64,000 bases of DNA from Polychytrium aggregatum (Eukaryota > Chytridiomycota > Chytridiomycetes > Polychytriales): contig NW_026516222.1 in NCBI RefSeq assembly GCF_025602895.1, positions 620,001 to 684,000 on the forward strand. The letters run 5' to 3'. A model generated the notes under the pieces. That model saw only the letters and a program-made list of their open reading frames with translations. It searched no databases and was not told the origin of the DNA. The position numbers and the translations under genes were made by a program. Numbering within the stretch: position 1 is the first letter of the stretch; each line of letters begins with the position of its first letter. Positions 21,140-34,069 of the stretch are shown in pieces.

Positions 21140-23979
21140 ATGAACCAGGCCCAACTCACATTCACTGCAGACTCGGCTGCCGATCCAGCCTCCAGCGCCC
21201 ATCTGCCGAAAGCCGAGGCTCCTGCGCTCCCATTCCCCACCACCTCCTCGATCGTCGACGACACCGACATTGGCTTGTTCGATCTCTCAAACGTCCCTCG
21301 ACCCCAGAGCGCCGCAAGCGAGCGCCATGGTCCCCTCGACCTGCCCGAGATTCCAAGAGACAACCTTGATGCTACGCCTTCGGAAACAGATCCGTCGACC
21401 GGATCGGATATGGCCGCACATGGTCTCGCCAGAAATAGGTCAGCCGCATCAGCGCAGCCCTCTCAGTCGTCGATCAACCGCTGGCTCGTGCTCCAGAGAG
21501 GATTTTCGGTCGAATCGCATGGCTCCGCACCGTCCGGCACTCCAATGTATGCAGAATCGCTGCAGCTCTCCATGATATTGGACCACGGGGATGCTGAGCT
21601 GCCAGTGGGTGGTCGGATATCACATTCTCAGCCGAGCAGTCTGACTCCGGAGCCATACCCAGAAGCGTCCGAGCCTGCAAATGAGGCCACCGATCTCAAA
21701 CTCTCATCCGATCAATCAACCGTGGTCGACATCGAGCCGACGCAGCTCGTGTCTCAGTCGGCGCTGGACTATGTAGCTCGGGCCAGCGTCGACAGTGACG
21801 TCCATGGTGCTCCTTTGGAGGAGCCGTCAGGTCAGCGCCCAGCAAGTGGACCACGATCGACAGCGGCTCCCATCCCAGCTCCAGCGCCCAAGCGACAGCG
21901 AACGCCCCCGATGCCTCGGCGCCAGCTTGACACCCCAAAGACTCCAACTACACCGGCAATGTACGGCCTGCGAGCCCAGGTCTCGATGGTGCAGTCGCCA
22001 AGTCGGCAGAGCTCCCGAGACGTTCGCAAGCCCGTGGGCGACTTGGACAGCACACCGCCGTTGCTGCGCTGGAACTCAAGGCCCGCCGAATCTTTCGCCC
22101 GAAACCGATACCAATCGGAGGCTGCAGCGCAGTGTGCTCCTGATCCAGGTGAGCGCCACTGCATGCATTCATGCAATCTGCCACTGCGCCCAGGCATGGG
22201 TCGAATCGGGAACGGTGGGAGTACGATGCTCGAGCTCATGGCCGATCACTGAGTCGCTTGTCGTGCCCAGATGTGTCCATGACCCTTGCCACCCAACCAC
22301 TGGGCTCCTTCAACCGCAACCTGCCCTTTCTTGGGGAAGACGACGATGATGTGCGGGACCTGCGCAACGCAACGTCCCGAGCCGAGGGGCAGCCTGCTGG
22401 CACATTGCCAGACGACGATGCCTGCCCCGAGGCGCACACCGAGATGGATACAGACAATACGCTCGAGCCGCCGATCGTTCCCGCCGTCCAGGACTTCCCG
22501 ACCTCGATATACGGTGCCTCCACGTTCATCGACCAGGACGAGGAAGGCGCATCCATGTCGCAGCCGACCCAGGCGTTCAATCTCTGTGAGGGGCTGGTAG
22601 CAACTCCCACAGGCACGCGAACAGGCGAAGACGTGCTGGTCCGCCCTCGCACTGCTGTCTCTGCTGTGTCCGTCACGGCGCTCAGCCCAGAGGCCGCAGC
22701 TCCCAGAAACAGTTTGGCCTATCCAGACAGCGATGTCCAAAGCGACTCCAGCGTTGGCCGCAAGAACGCTCTTGATGACGAGCATCAGCAGAATCACGCA
22801 CAGAACCATGGTGCTGGTGATGGCCATGGTGGATACTTGGCTGGAGACGGCGGCGCCGACATTGCCGAGCCCAGATTGTCAACACCAGAGCTACTTCCGG
22901 CCCGGAGTAGATCGGTGCTGCTCATCGAGTCCTCGATGCCCACCTTGGACCTCGACACACACAAGAGCTGGATCGCGTTAGAGTCAGTCAACGAATCTCC
23001 GCAACACATCCCTGCCTCGCAAGCGGTGCTCGGTGCTCACCAAGCTGGCGACTTGCATTCGCCAACCTCTTTTGTTCCATCCTCTCAGACGCCCTCGATT
23101 GAAATCGTCGCACTTGCGCGCAGCGAGATGATCGTGGATGTATCTGAGCGGGTGGATGTAAAGCCTGACTCCACTGGAAGTATAGGCAGCGCACCTCCAC
23201 GCACCACACATGCCACCGGCAGCTCTTCAGTCCAGCCGCACCAACCTCCAGCTCCACCTCCACCTGCGTTCGCATCTGCATCCACATCGACTCCTGCGAG
23301 AATCCAGAAACACACCATGTCGGACGACATTGAGTATACGCCAGATGAACTCCGCCCGGCCAAGCGTCCAAAGAGTTCGGAGGCACCCACATCGCATGCC
23401 CATGCCCATGCCGACACCGAGATCATCGATCTCGTCTCGCCGCCAAAGTCAAGCGATGCTACCTCCTTGCAGACCGGGCCGGTTCTCGCAGCCCAAACCC
23501 AAACCCAGGCCCAGGCCCAGGCCCAGGTCCCCCTCGGCGCCACTCCCTTCCGGAACAACCCAAACAAAGAAGCTCTCTATCCCATCCATGTGTTTGCGCC
23601 CAAGGATCCGACGACAGCCCGCGCATCATATCTGCCGCTTGGCCATCGGCAGCGAGCACTATGGATCACACCAAGCCGAGAGAAGCCCAAGCCCAAGAAT
23701 GACCCAGTCACAAGTCCAGTCGCCTCTACCTCCAAGGAGAAGCCTCAGACGACCCGTATGCCCACACCTGTCACCTCAAGCCCGCCCGAGGCCGAAACAG
23801 GCAACGCAGACTCAACAGACCCGGCTTTGATGCATCCGGTGCAGTCCTGCTCCAACTGTGGCATTTGGATCACCACCGAGTGGCAGGTCGGCCCTGATGG
23901 CCAGAAAACACTCTGTCGTCTGTGTGGCAAGTACTTTAATCACATCGGGAAGCTCAAGGGTATGGGCTCGCCAACTTCA

Positions 23980-24046
<67 letters not shown>

Positions 24047-27000
24047 CCGTGCCTGCTGACTCTGTCGCCAAGCCTCCAAAGCCAAAGACATCGACATCAT
24101 CTCTCAACGACAGAGTCAAAACGAGAGTGGAGGACGATCTTTTCACGCTTCAGGTGGACATTCCTGAGCTTGATCATCCGCTGGTTGTCTCGCAGACGCA
24201 CACCCCAGCGGATCCTCGATCGCCAGAGCCTTTGCCACCGATGGAGCAACCGCCACCGTCATCTGATGTGCCGGATCACAGGATCGATCATAGCTTCGAC
24301 TCTGACAGCAGCAGCGAGCCAGACAATCCACACGACGACGACTACAATCCTGCTCGACGATTCTCTGCCGGATTCATGTCTCCGCCGCGGCGTCCGCAAA
24401 CACCACGGGCAGCCCCGCCACCGGTAACGCCAAAGGCCAAGATTGCGCCTGCCACTGCTGCTGTCCCGCCTAGGACTGCGAAGCGACAGCGCAACAAGAC
24501 CGCCGAGGATCGTCCGGCGCTGGATGCACGCTCGCGCTCCTACCTCGATGCCTCGACCGAGCCAGATGCACTGGCCAGGTTCTCAAGCCCGCGCAAACGG
24601 AAGTTGAAGGAGGAGCCCAAGTTTGGGCTGTCCACTGCCGCCACCGACGGCAGCCCAGGGTCATACGAAGAAGGCGATGAAGTGTGGGCGATTTGGAAGG
24701 ACGACGGATACTACTATTCGGTGAGGAGCCGATTCCGTGCCATGAACGCGTCCCGCAATTCTCCCTCTTGGCATCGTCCCTCCTGGATGTACTCTCTCGG
24801 GATGGTGGAGCAAGGAATTGGAGCGATCGCAAATGCCGCTGCTGCGATCCAGTCTGATCAATTCGGTTTCGAATGCCCTGCAGGCCACGATTCTAGCGCG
24901 GTATTCAGAGTCGAACCGCTACACCCTCGAGTACCATGGCGGTAGGTGCTATTCCTGTGCGGCAGCGTGGTGGCGACGGTCTTGTCCCAGACACGCAAAT
25001 GTGACCACAGACTCTCGACCCATCTCACCTTCTGCATCCATGCTCAGGCGGCCCGCCGGCAGTCGTCGATATCCATAACATACATCCCCTAGTGGTCGAG
25101 AGATACGACCAATGCACCGTGATTGTGGGATCGGACTATTCCAAGAAGGCCAGCGCGGTTGTGATGTCCGTGACCTCGACGGACAAGTCGGTGATCGTCC
25201 GTGCCCAGCTTGCAAAGGGCAAGACAGTCAAGAACTGCGTCTTGGCGGCGGTCTGTCTCTCAGTCGAGCAGCTCCGGTTCAACCAGCGGAGGAGGATCGA
25301 GGACAGGAATCGCGATATGCTGATGTCAAGCACCCAAAAGTCTCCATCCAAGGATCACTCCCGCTCCGTGCAGACACTCGGTAGGTCGACAGACAGCGAC
25401 GCCCGCGACACTCGACACAGTCCGCGGCTCTGCTCACCGTCACGCCTTTCGTTTCGCTGGCACAGAGCAACTCATGGGACCCATGCCCCGCTCCAAGAAG
25501 ATCTTTTCAGCATTTGCGTTCATTCTCACGATGCCGGGCGAAGAATTGGCCCGTTCGGTGGAGACCAGCGACTGTAGGTAGCAGCCTTCTGGTGCCTTCG
25601 TGGGCACGCACGATCGTATAGCCCTGGACTGCCGACTACCCCTCTCCCTGACAGCCTCTAATCATTCCCGGCACGTAGTCGAGAGCTATCCTGCGCCCGA
25701 TCGTGCTTATCTTACGACTCAGATACAAGAAGGCGGCGGCACCATTGTCGACGAGATTGACGACTACTTTGACGAGGGCGAGGGCGAGCGGAGGCTGGAC
25801 AGGTTGAAGAAGTCCTTTGCCGAGGTGATTGTGATTTCAAATCGGCCGTCGCGGACGAAAAAATTCCTCATGGCGTTGGCGCTGGGCCTGACTGTGGTCG
25901 GCTTTGCATGGTAAGCATAATCTGCGCGGCTTTGGCTTGCAATCACCCATCGAGTCGCCGTTCCAGTCAGCGATACCGAGTGACTCTGTGCCGAGAAGAG
26001 TGGCTGTGATGGCTCATTCGCTCCGCCACATTCGTGCTCTTCCAGGGTTCGAGACTGCTGTCGGACGGTAAGTGGCAGTGCCGCTCGCGGGAAAGAAAGA
26101 GACGTGCCAGCACCACTCGACTTTTGCTGATCCAGGTTTTGTCGCTGCAGAACACAATCCAGAACAAAGAAAAATATCGCATGTCCAACGGCTGGTCGCT
26201 GGATCTGGGATATGTGAGTGCGATACACACAGAGCGCACGAGCAGCGGGGGGGGGAGAGCCAAGGAGTCCAGACGCTTTGCCACGACATGCTTTGGTACT
26301 GACAAACACACTCCTCTGCTCTGCCGGACTCGGCCGAGGCAGCACTCGGCGGTATCGACCATTCCGCCTGACAAGCCAGGACTCTTCCATGGATATACTT
26401 TTCTGAGTGAGTGACTGTCATCGCCGCCGAATCATTGCTGCATGTAGTCCTGTTGCAGCATTCTCACACGGGCCCTTCCATCGAATCATAACTGCATCCC
26501 CAGTACTCGGAAGCTACGATCGCAAGGTGGGCCGCAAGAATATGGGTCGGTCCGCAGCCACTTGTCCTGTCTGCATCGTATCCTAACGCGATGTCTCCTT
26601 CCCTCTCTCGTGCCTTGAACTTTCGGACTGGACTAGCTCGTTGACTGGGACAAGATCATCCGGATGGCCAGCGGGGCTGTTGTCCATATCGGCAGCATCA
26701 ACAAGGGCAAGGTGAACAATCTAGAGTCGTACTTTGCCCTGCCCACCAGCCAGCGGCATGCCTACTCCAAGGGACTCGGGGGCATTCACGTCAAGGCCGA
26801 GTCTCGCCGGATCGACTTTGTTCTGGTGGAAAAGTCGCAGACACCAGAACGCAGCCACCATCCCGACCCATACTCGTCGATGACGGCGGGGCTGCAGCAG
26901 CGAGAGGCGCTGTTGAAGCAGCAGCTCCAGTTCCTGGAGATGCACGAGACCCAGCTTGCCAAGCACATACGCGGACCGGTCGTGACGACCGAATGGGCGA

Positions 27001-27065
27001 TCCAGTGCCTGATCAGCCAGCGGGTATTGGAAGCGGACCGGCATCCGATCTACACCATGGCATGA
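21140..27065 (+). CDS. crb2: DNA-damage checkpoint mediator, Crb2/Rad9/53BP1 type (GATA-like finger, Tudor, tandem BRCT)
   Basis: Eleven exons: 21140-22148, 22271-24720, 24884-24941, 25093-25380, 25466-25573, 25679-25910, 26046-26067, 26136-26213, 26343-26406, 26504-26526 and 26637-27065; every phase fits. The first ~900 residues are disordered, with many SQ/TQ sites as expected for ATM/ATR-family targets. Next come a C-x2-C-x17-C-x2-C GATA-like finger (CSNCGIW to CRLCGKYF, exon 2), a polyGln tract at 23983-24045, and a Tudor domain beginning GDEVWAIWKDDGYYYSATIL. BRCT 1 starts KKIFSAFAFILTM and has RPSRTKKFLMALALG; BRCT 2 starts GLFHGYTFL and has DWDKIIRMASGAVVHIG. Crb2 and 53BP1 use Tudor (methylated H4) and BRCT (phospho-H2A) contacts to hold checkpoint kinases at breaks. 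The added zinc finger is unusual. Start codon uncertain; 20654 and 20840 are in frame. Confidence 0.85.
23983..24045 (+). repeat. coding CAG/CAA repeat (polyglutamine)
   Basis: About 21 glutamine codons alternating cag and caa immediately after the GATA-like finger of the checkpoint mediator. The alternation makes slippage less likely than in a pure CAG run. Confidence 0.95.
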
Positions 27066-27617
27066 CCTGTGGCGGGGGTGGATGGGCGACATGTAGCTGC
27101 CGCGAGAACTGTTTGCAACATGGTCTCTTTCGTCGTCACAGCGTCCAAAGGACAGCAGCGGGACTTGCGCTCGGAGTGTGCTGTCCAGAGCCGGGCAATC
27201 CGCCGGCGTCACTGACATTGCCGCAATCCAGCCGCTGTGCAGTGGCTGATGATGGCGTCTCGCTGGTGATTGGGATTGGGCCGACCGACATCGGGGACTC
27301 GGATGGCTTCGGAACAAAAGCTGGCAAGCCAGTTTGTGCGTCAGCGGCCGGCTGCGGCATACGGATGGCAGACAAAGCTGCACATCCGAAATCGGTGCTG
27401 CGTTTGCCTGTGAGAGACATTGTTGAGCTTTTGGCCGCCATCATCCAGTCGCCTCACTGCTTGACAAGGAGCATCGGTCACCCCAGCGCTCGTTCGACGC
27501 CCCAAATCCTCGCTATCTTGATATCTTGATATCCCGCTCTATTGATTGTCTGTTGCTCCGCAAGCGGCCCCCTCCACCCAACAGATTGTTTCCGAGTGCG
27601 CCTCGGATTTGCCGACG
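27066..27617. other. intergenic region
   Basis: About 550 bp between two same-strand genes. The frame of the next gene is open upstream to 27546 without an ATG. A short palindromic stretch atcttgatatcttgatatc lies at about 27513-27531. Nothing else recognised. Confidence 0.45.
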
Positions 27618-30549
27618 ATGGAAGGTACTCCCGTCCCAGACGAGCCGGGAACACCCAGGAGGCAGGCCCGACCCAAACGGCCCTGGACTGGAACGTCGCT
27701 CAAGTTCTCGGTCCAGTCATTTCAGACGTCGTCTTTCAGTCCCTTTGTGATAGCTGCACCGCCGCTCCCAAAGACAGCAGGATATCCGCCAGATCGCATC
27801 GTCGACACTGTTGGCCAAGATGTCGATACTAAGGCAGCTGAGGTGAGTAGTCGAGTTCCCACGCACGCTGTCTCCGCCACCAGCGGACCAAGCGCCATTA
27901 ATTCCGTCGAAGCAAGTATGCTTTAGCCGCACCGGATGGCTCTGACGGATGATGCTCGTCCTTCTTGCTGCATTGGCTTCGCTGCTCTCTAGGAGGCAGA
28001 CACTAGCGACGCAGGGCAACGACAGGCCGGAGGATCGTCCATGAAGAAGCGACCACTCACAGCGCCGACTCGAGCAGCTGTTCGCTGGAACGACGAAGGT
28101 GCAAGTGGTCCAGGCGTTGCGCAAGCTGCAGTCGCAGCCATCGGGACTGTATCTAAACCTATGGCTCCCGCCGCCGCAGATGCTGCCAAGGAGCCGCCTC
28201 TGGTGACTTCGATCGTCCCGGTCAAGCCGGACGGCGCCTCGGCCGTGGTTCTGGCCGACGCATCCAAGAGCGGCCCTGGTGCGGCCGAGACAGCCGATGC
28301 CTTCGTAAAGTTTGCTGCAGCAGGCTCGGAGATCCCTGCGTTCGGTGGTGCAGACGAGGGACGCAGCGACTTTGCCGACGAGCTGCGGGCAATGCTGCAG
28401 GAGACGGCCAATGTCATCGAGGTCAAGAATCCCGAGGCCCTGTTCATGGTGCACACCCAGCTGACGCCCAATGCCCAGTCGTTTTTCCGACCGGCGACAT
28501 TGATGCCGTTGTCGACACCGCTCCGACAGATTCCACTCGAGACCCTTCCGCCTCCAGACGAGGGTGCGACGGGCTCGCCCCGCAGATCCTCGATCCATCC
28601 GCATGCTCACTCCCAGCCGCATTCGCTGCCGGTACTGCTGCCGCTCAAGGCTGCAGAGATTACGGCGCAACAGAGCACCAAGCCGCCGTTCTCGACATCG
28701 TCGCTGGTGCCAACAACCGGCCCGATCAGCATCACCATCGGTCCGTCGCATGGATTTGGTCCCCAGAGTACTCGGACTGTGCGCGAGATTCCCGAGCCCG
28801 TAGCGAGGCCGTCGGATCTTACGGCTCGGCTGCGAGACGAGCAAAAGCAGGCCCGGAATCCAACCAGCAGCGCCCGCTCGGAAGACAAGACCAGGAGCGG
28901 ACCCGAAGCCGGAAAGAAGCCCGGTCGCCCAGCGGACCACAACCACAGCTCGTTCACGAGCCTCAACCCCGAGTACGGCTCGTACCATGTTGCCAGCACC
29001 ATCGCGGAGAAGGAAGATCGCCGGACCGGCGGCGGCGATCTCGATCTGGACGGGTCTATCGCAACCCAGAGCGACGAGGACGAGCGATCGCCGCACCACC
29101 ACCACTCGCACTACTCGCACCCAAGCTACTGCCAATGCTGCACCGGCAACATGTTCGTCAACCTGGCGCACTCGAAGCGCTTTCGCAACACCACCTTGGG
29201 GTCGAGCAACCGGGTGTTGTTCCTGCGGAGGCTCAATTGCGTGCTCGGGAAGCAGTCGAGCCGGCCGGCATATCCGGCATCATGGCACGGCCCAGGCGGT
29301 GAAGGCATGCAGTATGCGCTGGGCATGACGCTCGCTGGAAACGCTGGAGATACCAGGGCTTTGGGTCCAGAGTGCACATACGGACGCCTGGACGGCAAGC
29401 TGTACCGAAACCCATACGGCAGCATGAGCGCAGTTGGACCGTCGGCCCCCGACGTCCAGAATCTGCCTGGTGGAAAACGTGAGTGGCAGATGAATATGGG
29501 CGATGCAGTGAGTGATGGAGTGATGGAGTGATGGAGTGATGGAGTGATGGAGTGATGGAGTGATGGAGTGATGGAGTGATGGAGTGATGCAGTGATGGAG
29601 TGATGGAGTGATGGAGTGATGGAGTGATGGAGTGATGGAGTGATGCAGTGATGGAGTGATGGAGTGATGGAGTGATGGAGTGATGGAGTGATGGAGTGGT
29701 GGAATCGGTGCCGTCGCTGAAGCCTCTGTCGATTGATGCGCAGGACCGCCAAGATACCGAATGCTGCCAAAGGATACGCCCAGGGGCAGTAAAAAAGGAC
29801 TGCAGGTTGAAGAGCCGCAGCGGCTCGTCTCCATCGAATCTGCGCTGGATCTAGAGAAGCAACCAAGGACCAAGAACTGGTATGGAGGCGTCAGTGGAGT
29901 GAAGATTGATATGGCCAGTTGCAGGACAGCAGACCCGCGAGGGGCCAGACAGCGATGCTGGTGGAGAGTTGATGGCACGACATGGCATGGCATAGCGTTC
30001 CTCATCTCGATACTACATGCAGGTCGAGCACTCGTGTTCCCCCGATACAATATCCTGTCGTCCCGCGAGAGCTCAAGGTCAATACCATGTACTCGGCCAA
30101 TATGGAGTGGGGCCGCAACACCAAAGTTACGGTGCAGGCCGAAAGCGACAGCCACCATCACATCTCGGAAACGGTAGGCGGCGCTCGAAGCACAAATGAC
30201 TATCATCAAACTCGCTGTTCACGACCAGACGACATCGCTCGGATGATATCGGCAGTAACCCCTCCCCCAGAGCGTGCGCACAGCGATCGATGCCTCTCTT
30301 GCTCACGGTGTCTCTTTGCCTCCTGCTCCCTCCATAACGCCTCAGGACCGACTGATGCATCTGCCCTTTGTCGACCACGACCAAACCGAGAACAGAAAGA
30401 ACTACGCCCTCAAGATCTCGAGCTTTGTTCGCGACAAGAACTCGAGCGACCTGATGTCGCTGATCAAAATCGAGGACAGCCTCAAGGAACGACAATCCAG
30501 AGCGCCGCAGACACCCCCCGCCAAGCCCAAGGTCATGCATGTGCGATAA
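27618..30549 (+). CDS. Unrecognised large disordered protein
   Basis: Five exons: 27618-27842, 27993-29478, 29744-29879, 30023-30173 and 30271-30549; phases close to give 758 residues. The start at 27618 (MEGTPVPDEPGTPRRQ) is the first ATG of the open exon. The first ~300 residues are Ala/Pro/Ser-rich. A more ordered part follows: an acidic helix (DFADELRAMLQETANVI), a His-rich patch ending in a CQCC cluster (HYSHPSYCQCCTGNMF), then NLAHSKRFRN and a Gly/Tyr-rich segment. After the repeat-filled intron come KVNTMYSANMEWGRNTKVTV and a C-terminal helical stretch (NYALKISSFVRDKNSSDLMS). I recognise no family, signal peptide or membrane helix. The Cys/His cluster could bind metal (inference). The junction at 29879/30023 was chosen because it completes a Trp codon and opens the only sensible downstream frame. 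Confidence 0.68.
29505..29700 (+). repeat. 8-bp minisatellite filling intron 2
   Basis: About 24 copies of gatggagt with two gatgcagt variant positions at regular spacing. It occupies most of the intron at 29479-29743. Since 8 is not a multiple of three and each unit pair holds TGA, every frame is closed across it. Confidence 0.95.
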
Positions 30550-31366
30550 CAGTGCTCGCTCGCGCCGCCTGGCCAAAGCGGAGCCGAGTCCCCATGAGTT
30601 TGGTAGCTGACCACTCTCGCTCTCCTGAATACAATCAGTACAATCAAGAGCGGAGCACGCAGATTATTGATCTACCAAGGGATTTGTTCCCTCAAACCAT
30701 TGTGCAGGCCATCACAGACGACATGCCCAATGGGGAAGTGCGCACACGGCCATTCCCACGATGGCGATCCACTCTGCAGCTCGGCTGCCTTCATCCGACT
30801 TCCGTAGGTCTCCGCTGCCTCCCTCCTCCATTCGCCCGGCATCGCTATTCCAATCACAATTCCCGCCAGCGAGCTCTCCCGTTCCCGCCCGCCAACCCGA
30901 TCCGCTCCTCCCCGGGCTCGTTGCTGCGCTATCGCATGCCCCACGTTGAACCGCTCGGTCTTGTCGGCTCTGTCAGCTGCACTTTGCTCTGTTCAACCAG
31001 CCAAGATTCCGTTCGGTTGCCCAATCGTCGCCCCTGCGCACGGAGGGGAACAGAAAGAAAGGGAGGTCTTCGGGAATCGCCGGCGGGCGGAGGGATCCAA
31101 ATGATGGCAATGAGGGCCGTGATGGCGAAATAGCCCAACCTCTCTGCTCCGGGGCTGATTCTTGATCCAGCCCGGACCCGCTGCAGCACGCATCTGCACG
31201 ACTCCTCTCGACGAGCGATCGATCCCACGGGGCACCCTCCTGAGATCGCTATTGGTGCTGGACGCTTACTCTGCCTGGGCTTTGCTCTTCCGACGATTGC
31301 GTCAACGGAGCAGGCGTTTTCCTTCCCCATCCTGCTTTGCTTCTCAGTCATCTCGACTCGTCCTGG
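30550..31366. other. intergenic region
   Basis: About 815 bp between same-strand genes. C/T-rich toward the right, with no repeats or gene found. Open frames here are read-through from the preceding gene's alternate frames. Confidence 0.45.
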
Positions 31367-34069
31367 ATGAACCTGGATTTCTGCGTCAACTCGCTCCATC
31401 TACTCGACTACCATCTCAGCAGCAGCAGCAGTAGCGGCAGCAGCAGCAATCACATTGCAGATAGACTTGCTCGCATCGACTGCGATCCTGTTGGCTATAG
31501 CCTCTGTGCCAGGACCATCGGCAGCCTCGAGATGGAGATGGACGACCCTATGACGACTTCTGAGGACGCCCAGGGCTCTCTTTCACTGTCCTCATCGGCC
31601 ACGCTGCTGGCTTCGAGCACCACCGACGACGCTGAGCCGGCGATGCCGGGTCAGGACGAGGCCGCCGGGCTGGCTCGTGGCTCGAGTGAAGGCATCTCCA
31701 TGGGCATTCCCGAACACCCTGGCGATCGCTGGATCTCTCCTCTGCTGTCCTGCGGCAACCAGTCTCCCAAATGGCAGCATCAATCAGCCAAGGACAGCTC
31801 GTCCCGGCGGCATCCTCTGGCTCCACAGCCTAATTCTCGGGACCTGCGCTCGCATCTCTCCAGCGACCTGTCCGGAGAGCGCATCGACTACCTGACCTTT
31901 GACCTGGAGCCTCTGGATCTGCACCAGACCTGGCGGGCCGTGGCCAGACACAAGACCCTGTTGCCGGATGGCCCGCGGCTGGAGAATGTGGCCTGGAGAA
32001 GGTTCTTCCAGTCCCACTATCATCTGAGAAAGGCCGACCAGGCGGCGATATGGTAGGCGAGCAGTGGCCAGCATTGCGAGAGGGTGGGTGGGAAGCGCAC
32101 ATCGCCGTGGAACAGGATCTCTGCGGGTTCGCTGGAGAATCAATCGATGAGCATCCGAGTTGCATAGTCTACAGTCGCTCGTGCCGGCCGTAGCCGCTGA
32201 CGGAATACGAAGCCTGTGAACGACGTTCAGACCACAACTGAACGCCTGCTAATCCGGCTGGCCTATCCGCATTCCGATCCAAGGGATCGTTCATCCAAAG
32301 ATCAGCCCCTCTACGAACCTACGTCCGACACAGTCACAGGCAATCCCCAGCAGCAATCTGCGATTGCAGACCGCTCCGGCCCAAAGCCCGATCGAGATGA
32401 ATGCAAGGGCAGGCGCGTAAATCGACCCCGGCCGATCTTGAAGTCGTCGACGGGCGACGACTTTATGAGCCAGCTGCGAGAGCTGTATCTGATCAAGACA
32501 AACCAGATCCACGACGCCGACAGCGACCATCGGGTGCAGATCCTCTCCGACCACCTGTCGCTCTCGCTCAAGACTGCCAAGGACACATCCGGTGTCTTGA
32601 ACGGAGCGCTTTCGGACTCGGAGGCCATCGCCGGCGGTCTTCGCGGCGAACCAGACGATGGAGACAGGCCCGAGGTGCCCGGCCGAAGAAAGCATCGTGT
32701 TCGATGGAATCCGATCGTCCAGAAAGTCACCCTGCTCGAGGCAAATACTGTCCGTGCCGGCAACTCGGTCTCGCCAGCAGAATGCGAGGATGGAGACCTG
32801 CCGATACCCGGAACACACCTCCAGCAAAGTATGTTTGTTCAAGAGATGTTTCTAAAGGCCCCACATGTCTCACACGGAGCCGGCAGCGACGGCAGCAAGA
32901 GCCCGGACTGCGAGGAGGACCCATACCAAAGGGACTCGGGCGAGCCTCACGCTCGCAAGATCCATGCTCGCGGCTCGTCGCTGGACGATACGCAAGAGAG
33001 CCCTCCAGGCCAGCAAAGCGACGGGACATCTGGGCCAGCTTTCGGTGGGTCCAGTCGGCACTGGTTGCCGGCGTTTGGCGGTCCAGCCGGACGAGGAGGC
33101 CCTTGTCGGGACCACTCCGGCTCGGCGATCGATTCGAGGGACCTCTTGAGCTTTCTCGATATCGAAGAAGGCGAGCCGCTGGAGCAGATGCAACGTGTGC
33201 GACACCGGACCAAATGGAAGTATGTCGGGTCGTATCACCAGCAGCTGGTCCACGAATCGTCGGCCGAGTCCCTGGACGAGTATGCCGAGGGGCTCGACAT
33301 TGGTCTGGCAAACAGGATGCTGCCGTGGTTGACATTTATGTTCAAGCTTTCGAGGTAAGTCGCTCGATCGCGGCTGCGAAGATATCTGAATGTGGACATG
33401 TGGGCACCACACATTGCAGGGAGACTGACACGATCCAACCCCCAGCGTGCTCTTTATCGTTGCGTACTTTGTGGTGCGGATGTGGACTGCGACGGCGAGG
33501 AGGATCCTGGAGTGGATACGACGCTGGCTGCGAACGCTTGTATCGGCCGTGACAGGCCCCTGGATCGCTGAGCGGGCCATAGCTTCGCCGATGCCGTCTC
33601 CAACCCACAAGCACGCACCCGAAGCCAGCCAAGACGATAGCACCGGTCCGCACGAAGAACCGGGCCGCAGGACAGACGGGCTCCGACTGAGAACGGCGAC
33701 GGTCTCGGGTGAGTGCGGCCATGACCGAACCACGGGGCGGATGTGTTGACGCAGGAGCGGATACAAATGAGGGCCCGTATTGCCAAGACGAGCTGGGGTG
33801 GGCGAGACTGGACTGGGCTGGGGAGTCGGGGGCGGTGATGATATCGTCTCAGTGAGGACGAGGAAGCAAGGCGAGAACAGTGGGCTGATGATGATGGTCT
33901 CTCTCCCGCAGTCGAGGAACTGGACCTTGCCGACTGGTCGCCGGAGGCAGCGCCTGAGATACACGAAGGCCCGGACGGAGTGGTCGATCGCATCATGGGA
34001 CTGTATGACGGCATGCGCGATGTGTGGAAGTGGGGGCGGTCGCTGGCCCGAGGGGCGTGTCCGATATGA
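31367..34069 (+). CDS. Protein with AreA GATA-like (DUF1752) domain, PP1-docking-like motif and C-terminal membrane helix
   Basis: Exons 31367-32052, 32284-33354, 33446-33708 and 33912-34069; phases sum to 725 residues. The start is ATG 31367 (MNLDFCVNSLHLLDYHL), followed by a polySer run. The DUF1752/nitrogen-regulatory AreA GATA-like block spans roughly residues 190-225: HQTWRAVARHKTLLPDGPRL then ENVAWRRFF, matching the W-(x)n-LP-G-RLEN-WR pattern. Next comes RPRPILKSS and then KHRVRWNPIV, which looks like the RVx[F/W] motif that docks protein phosphatase 1. In yeast Reg1-type proteins the same pairing recruits Glc7, so a phosphatase-targeting role is plausible (inference). A membrane segment near residues 585-610 (SVLFIVAYFVVRMW) suggests membrane anchorage, which is unusual for the family. 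The exon 1/2 acceptor is the least certain junction. Confidence 0.72.
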
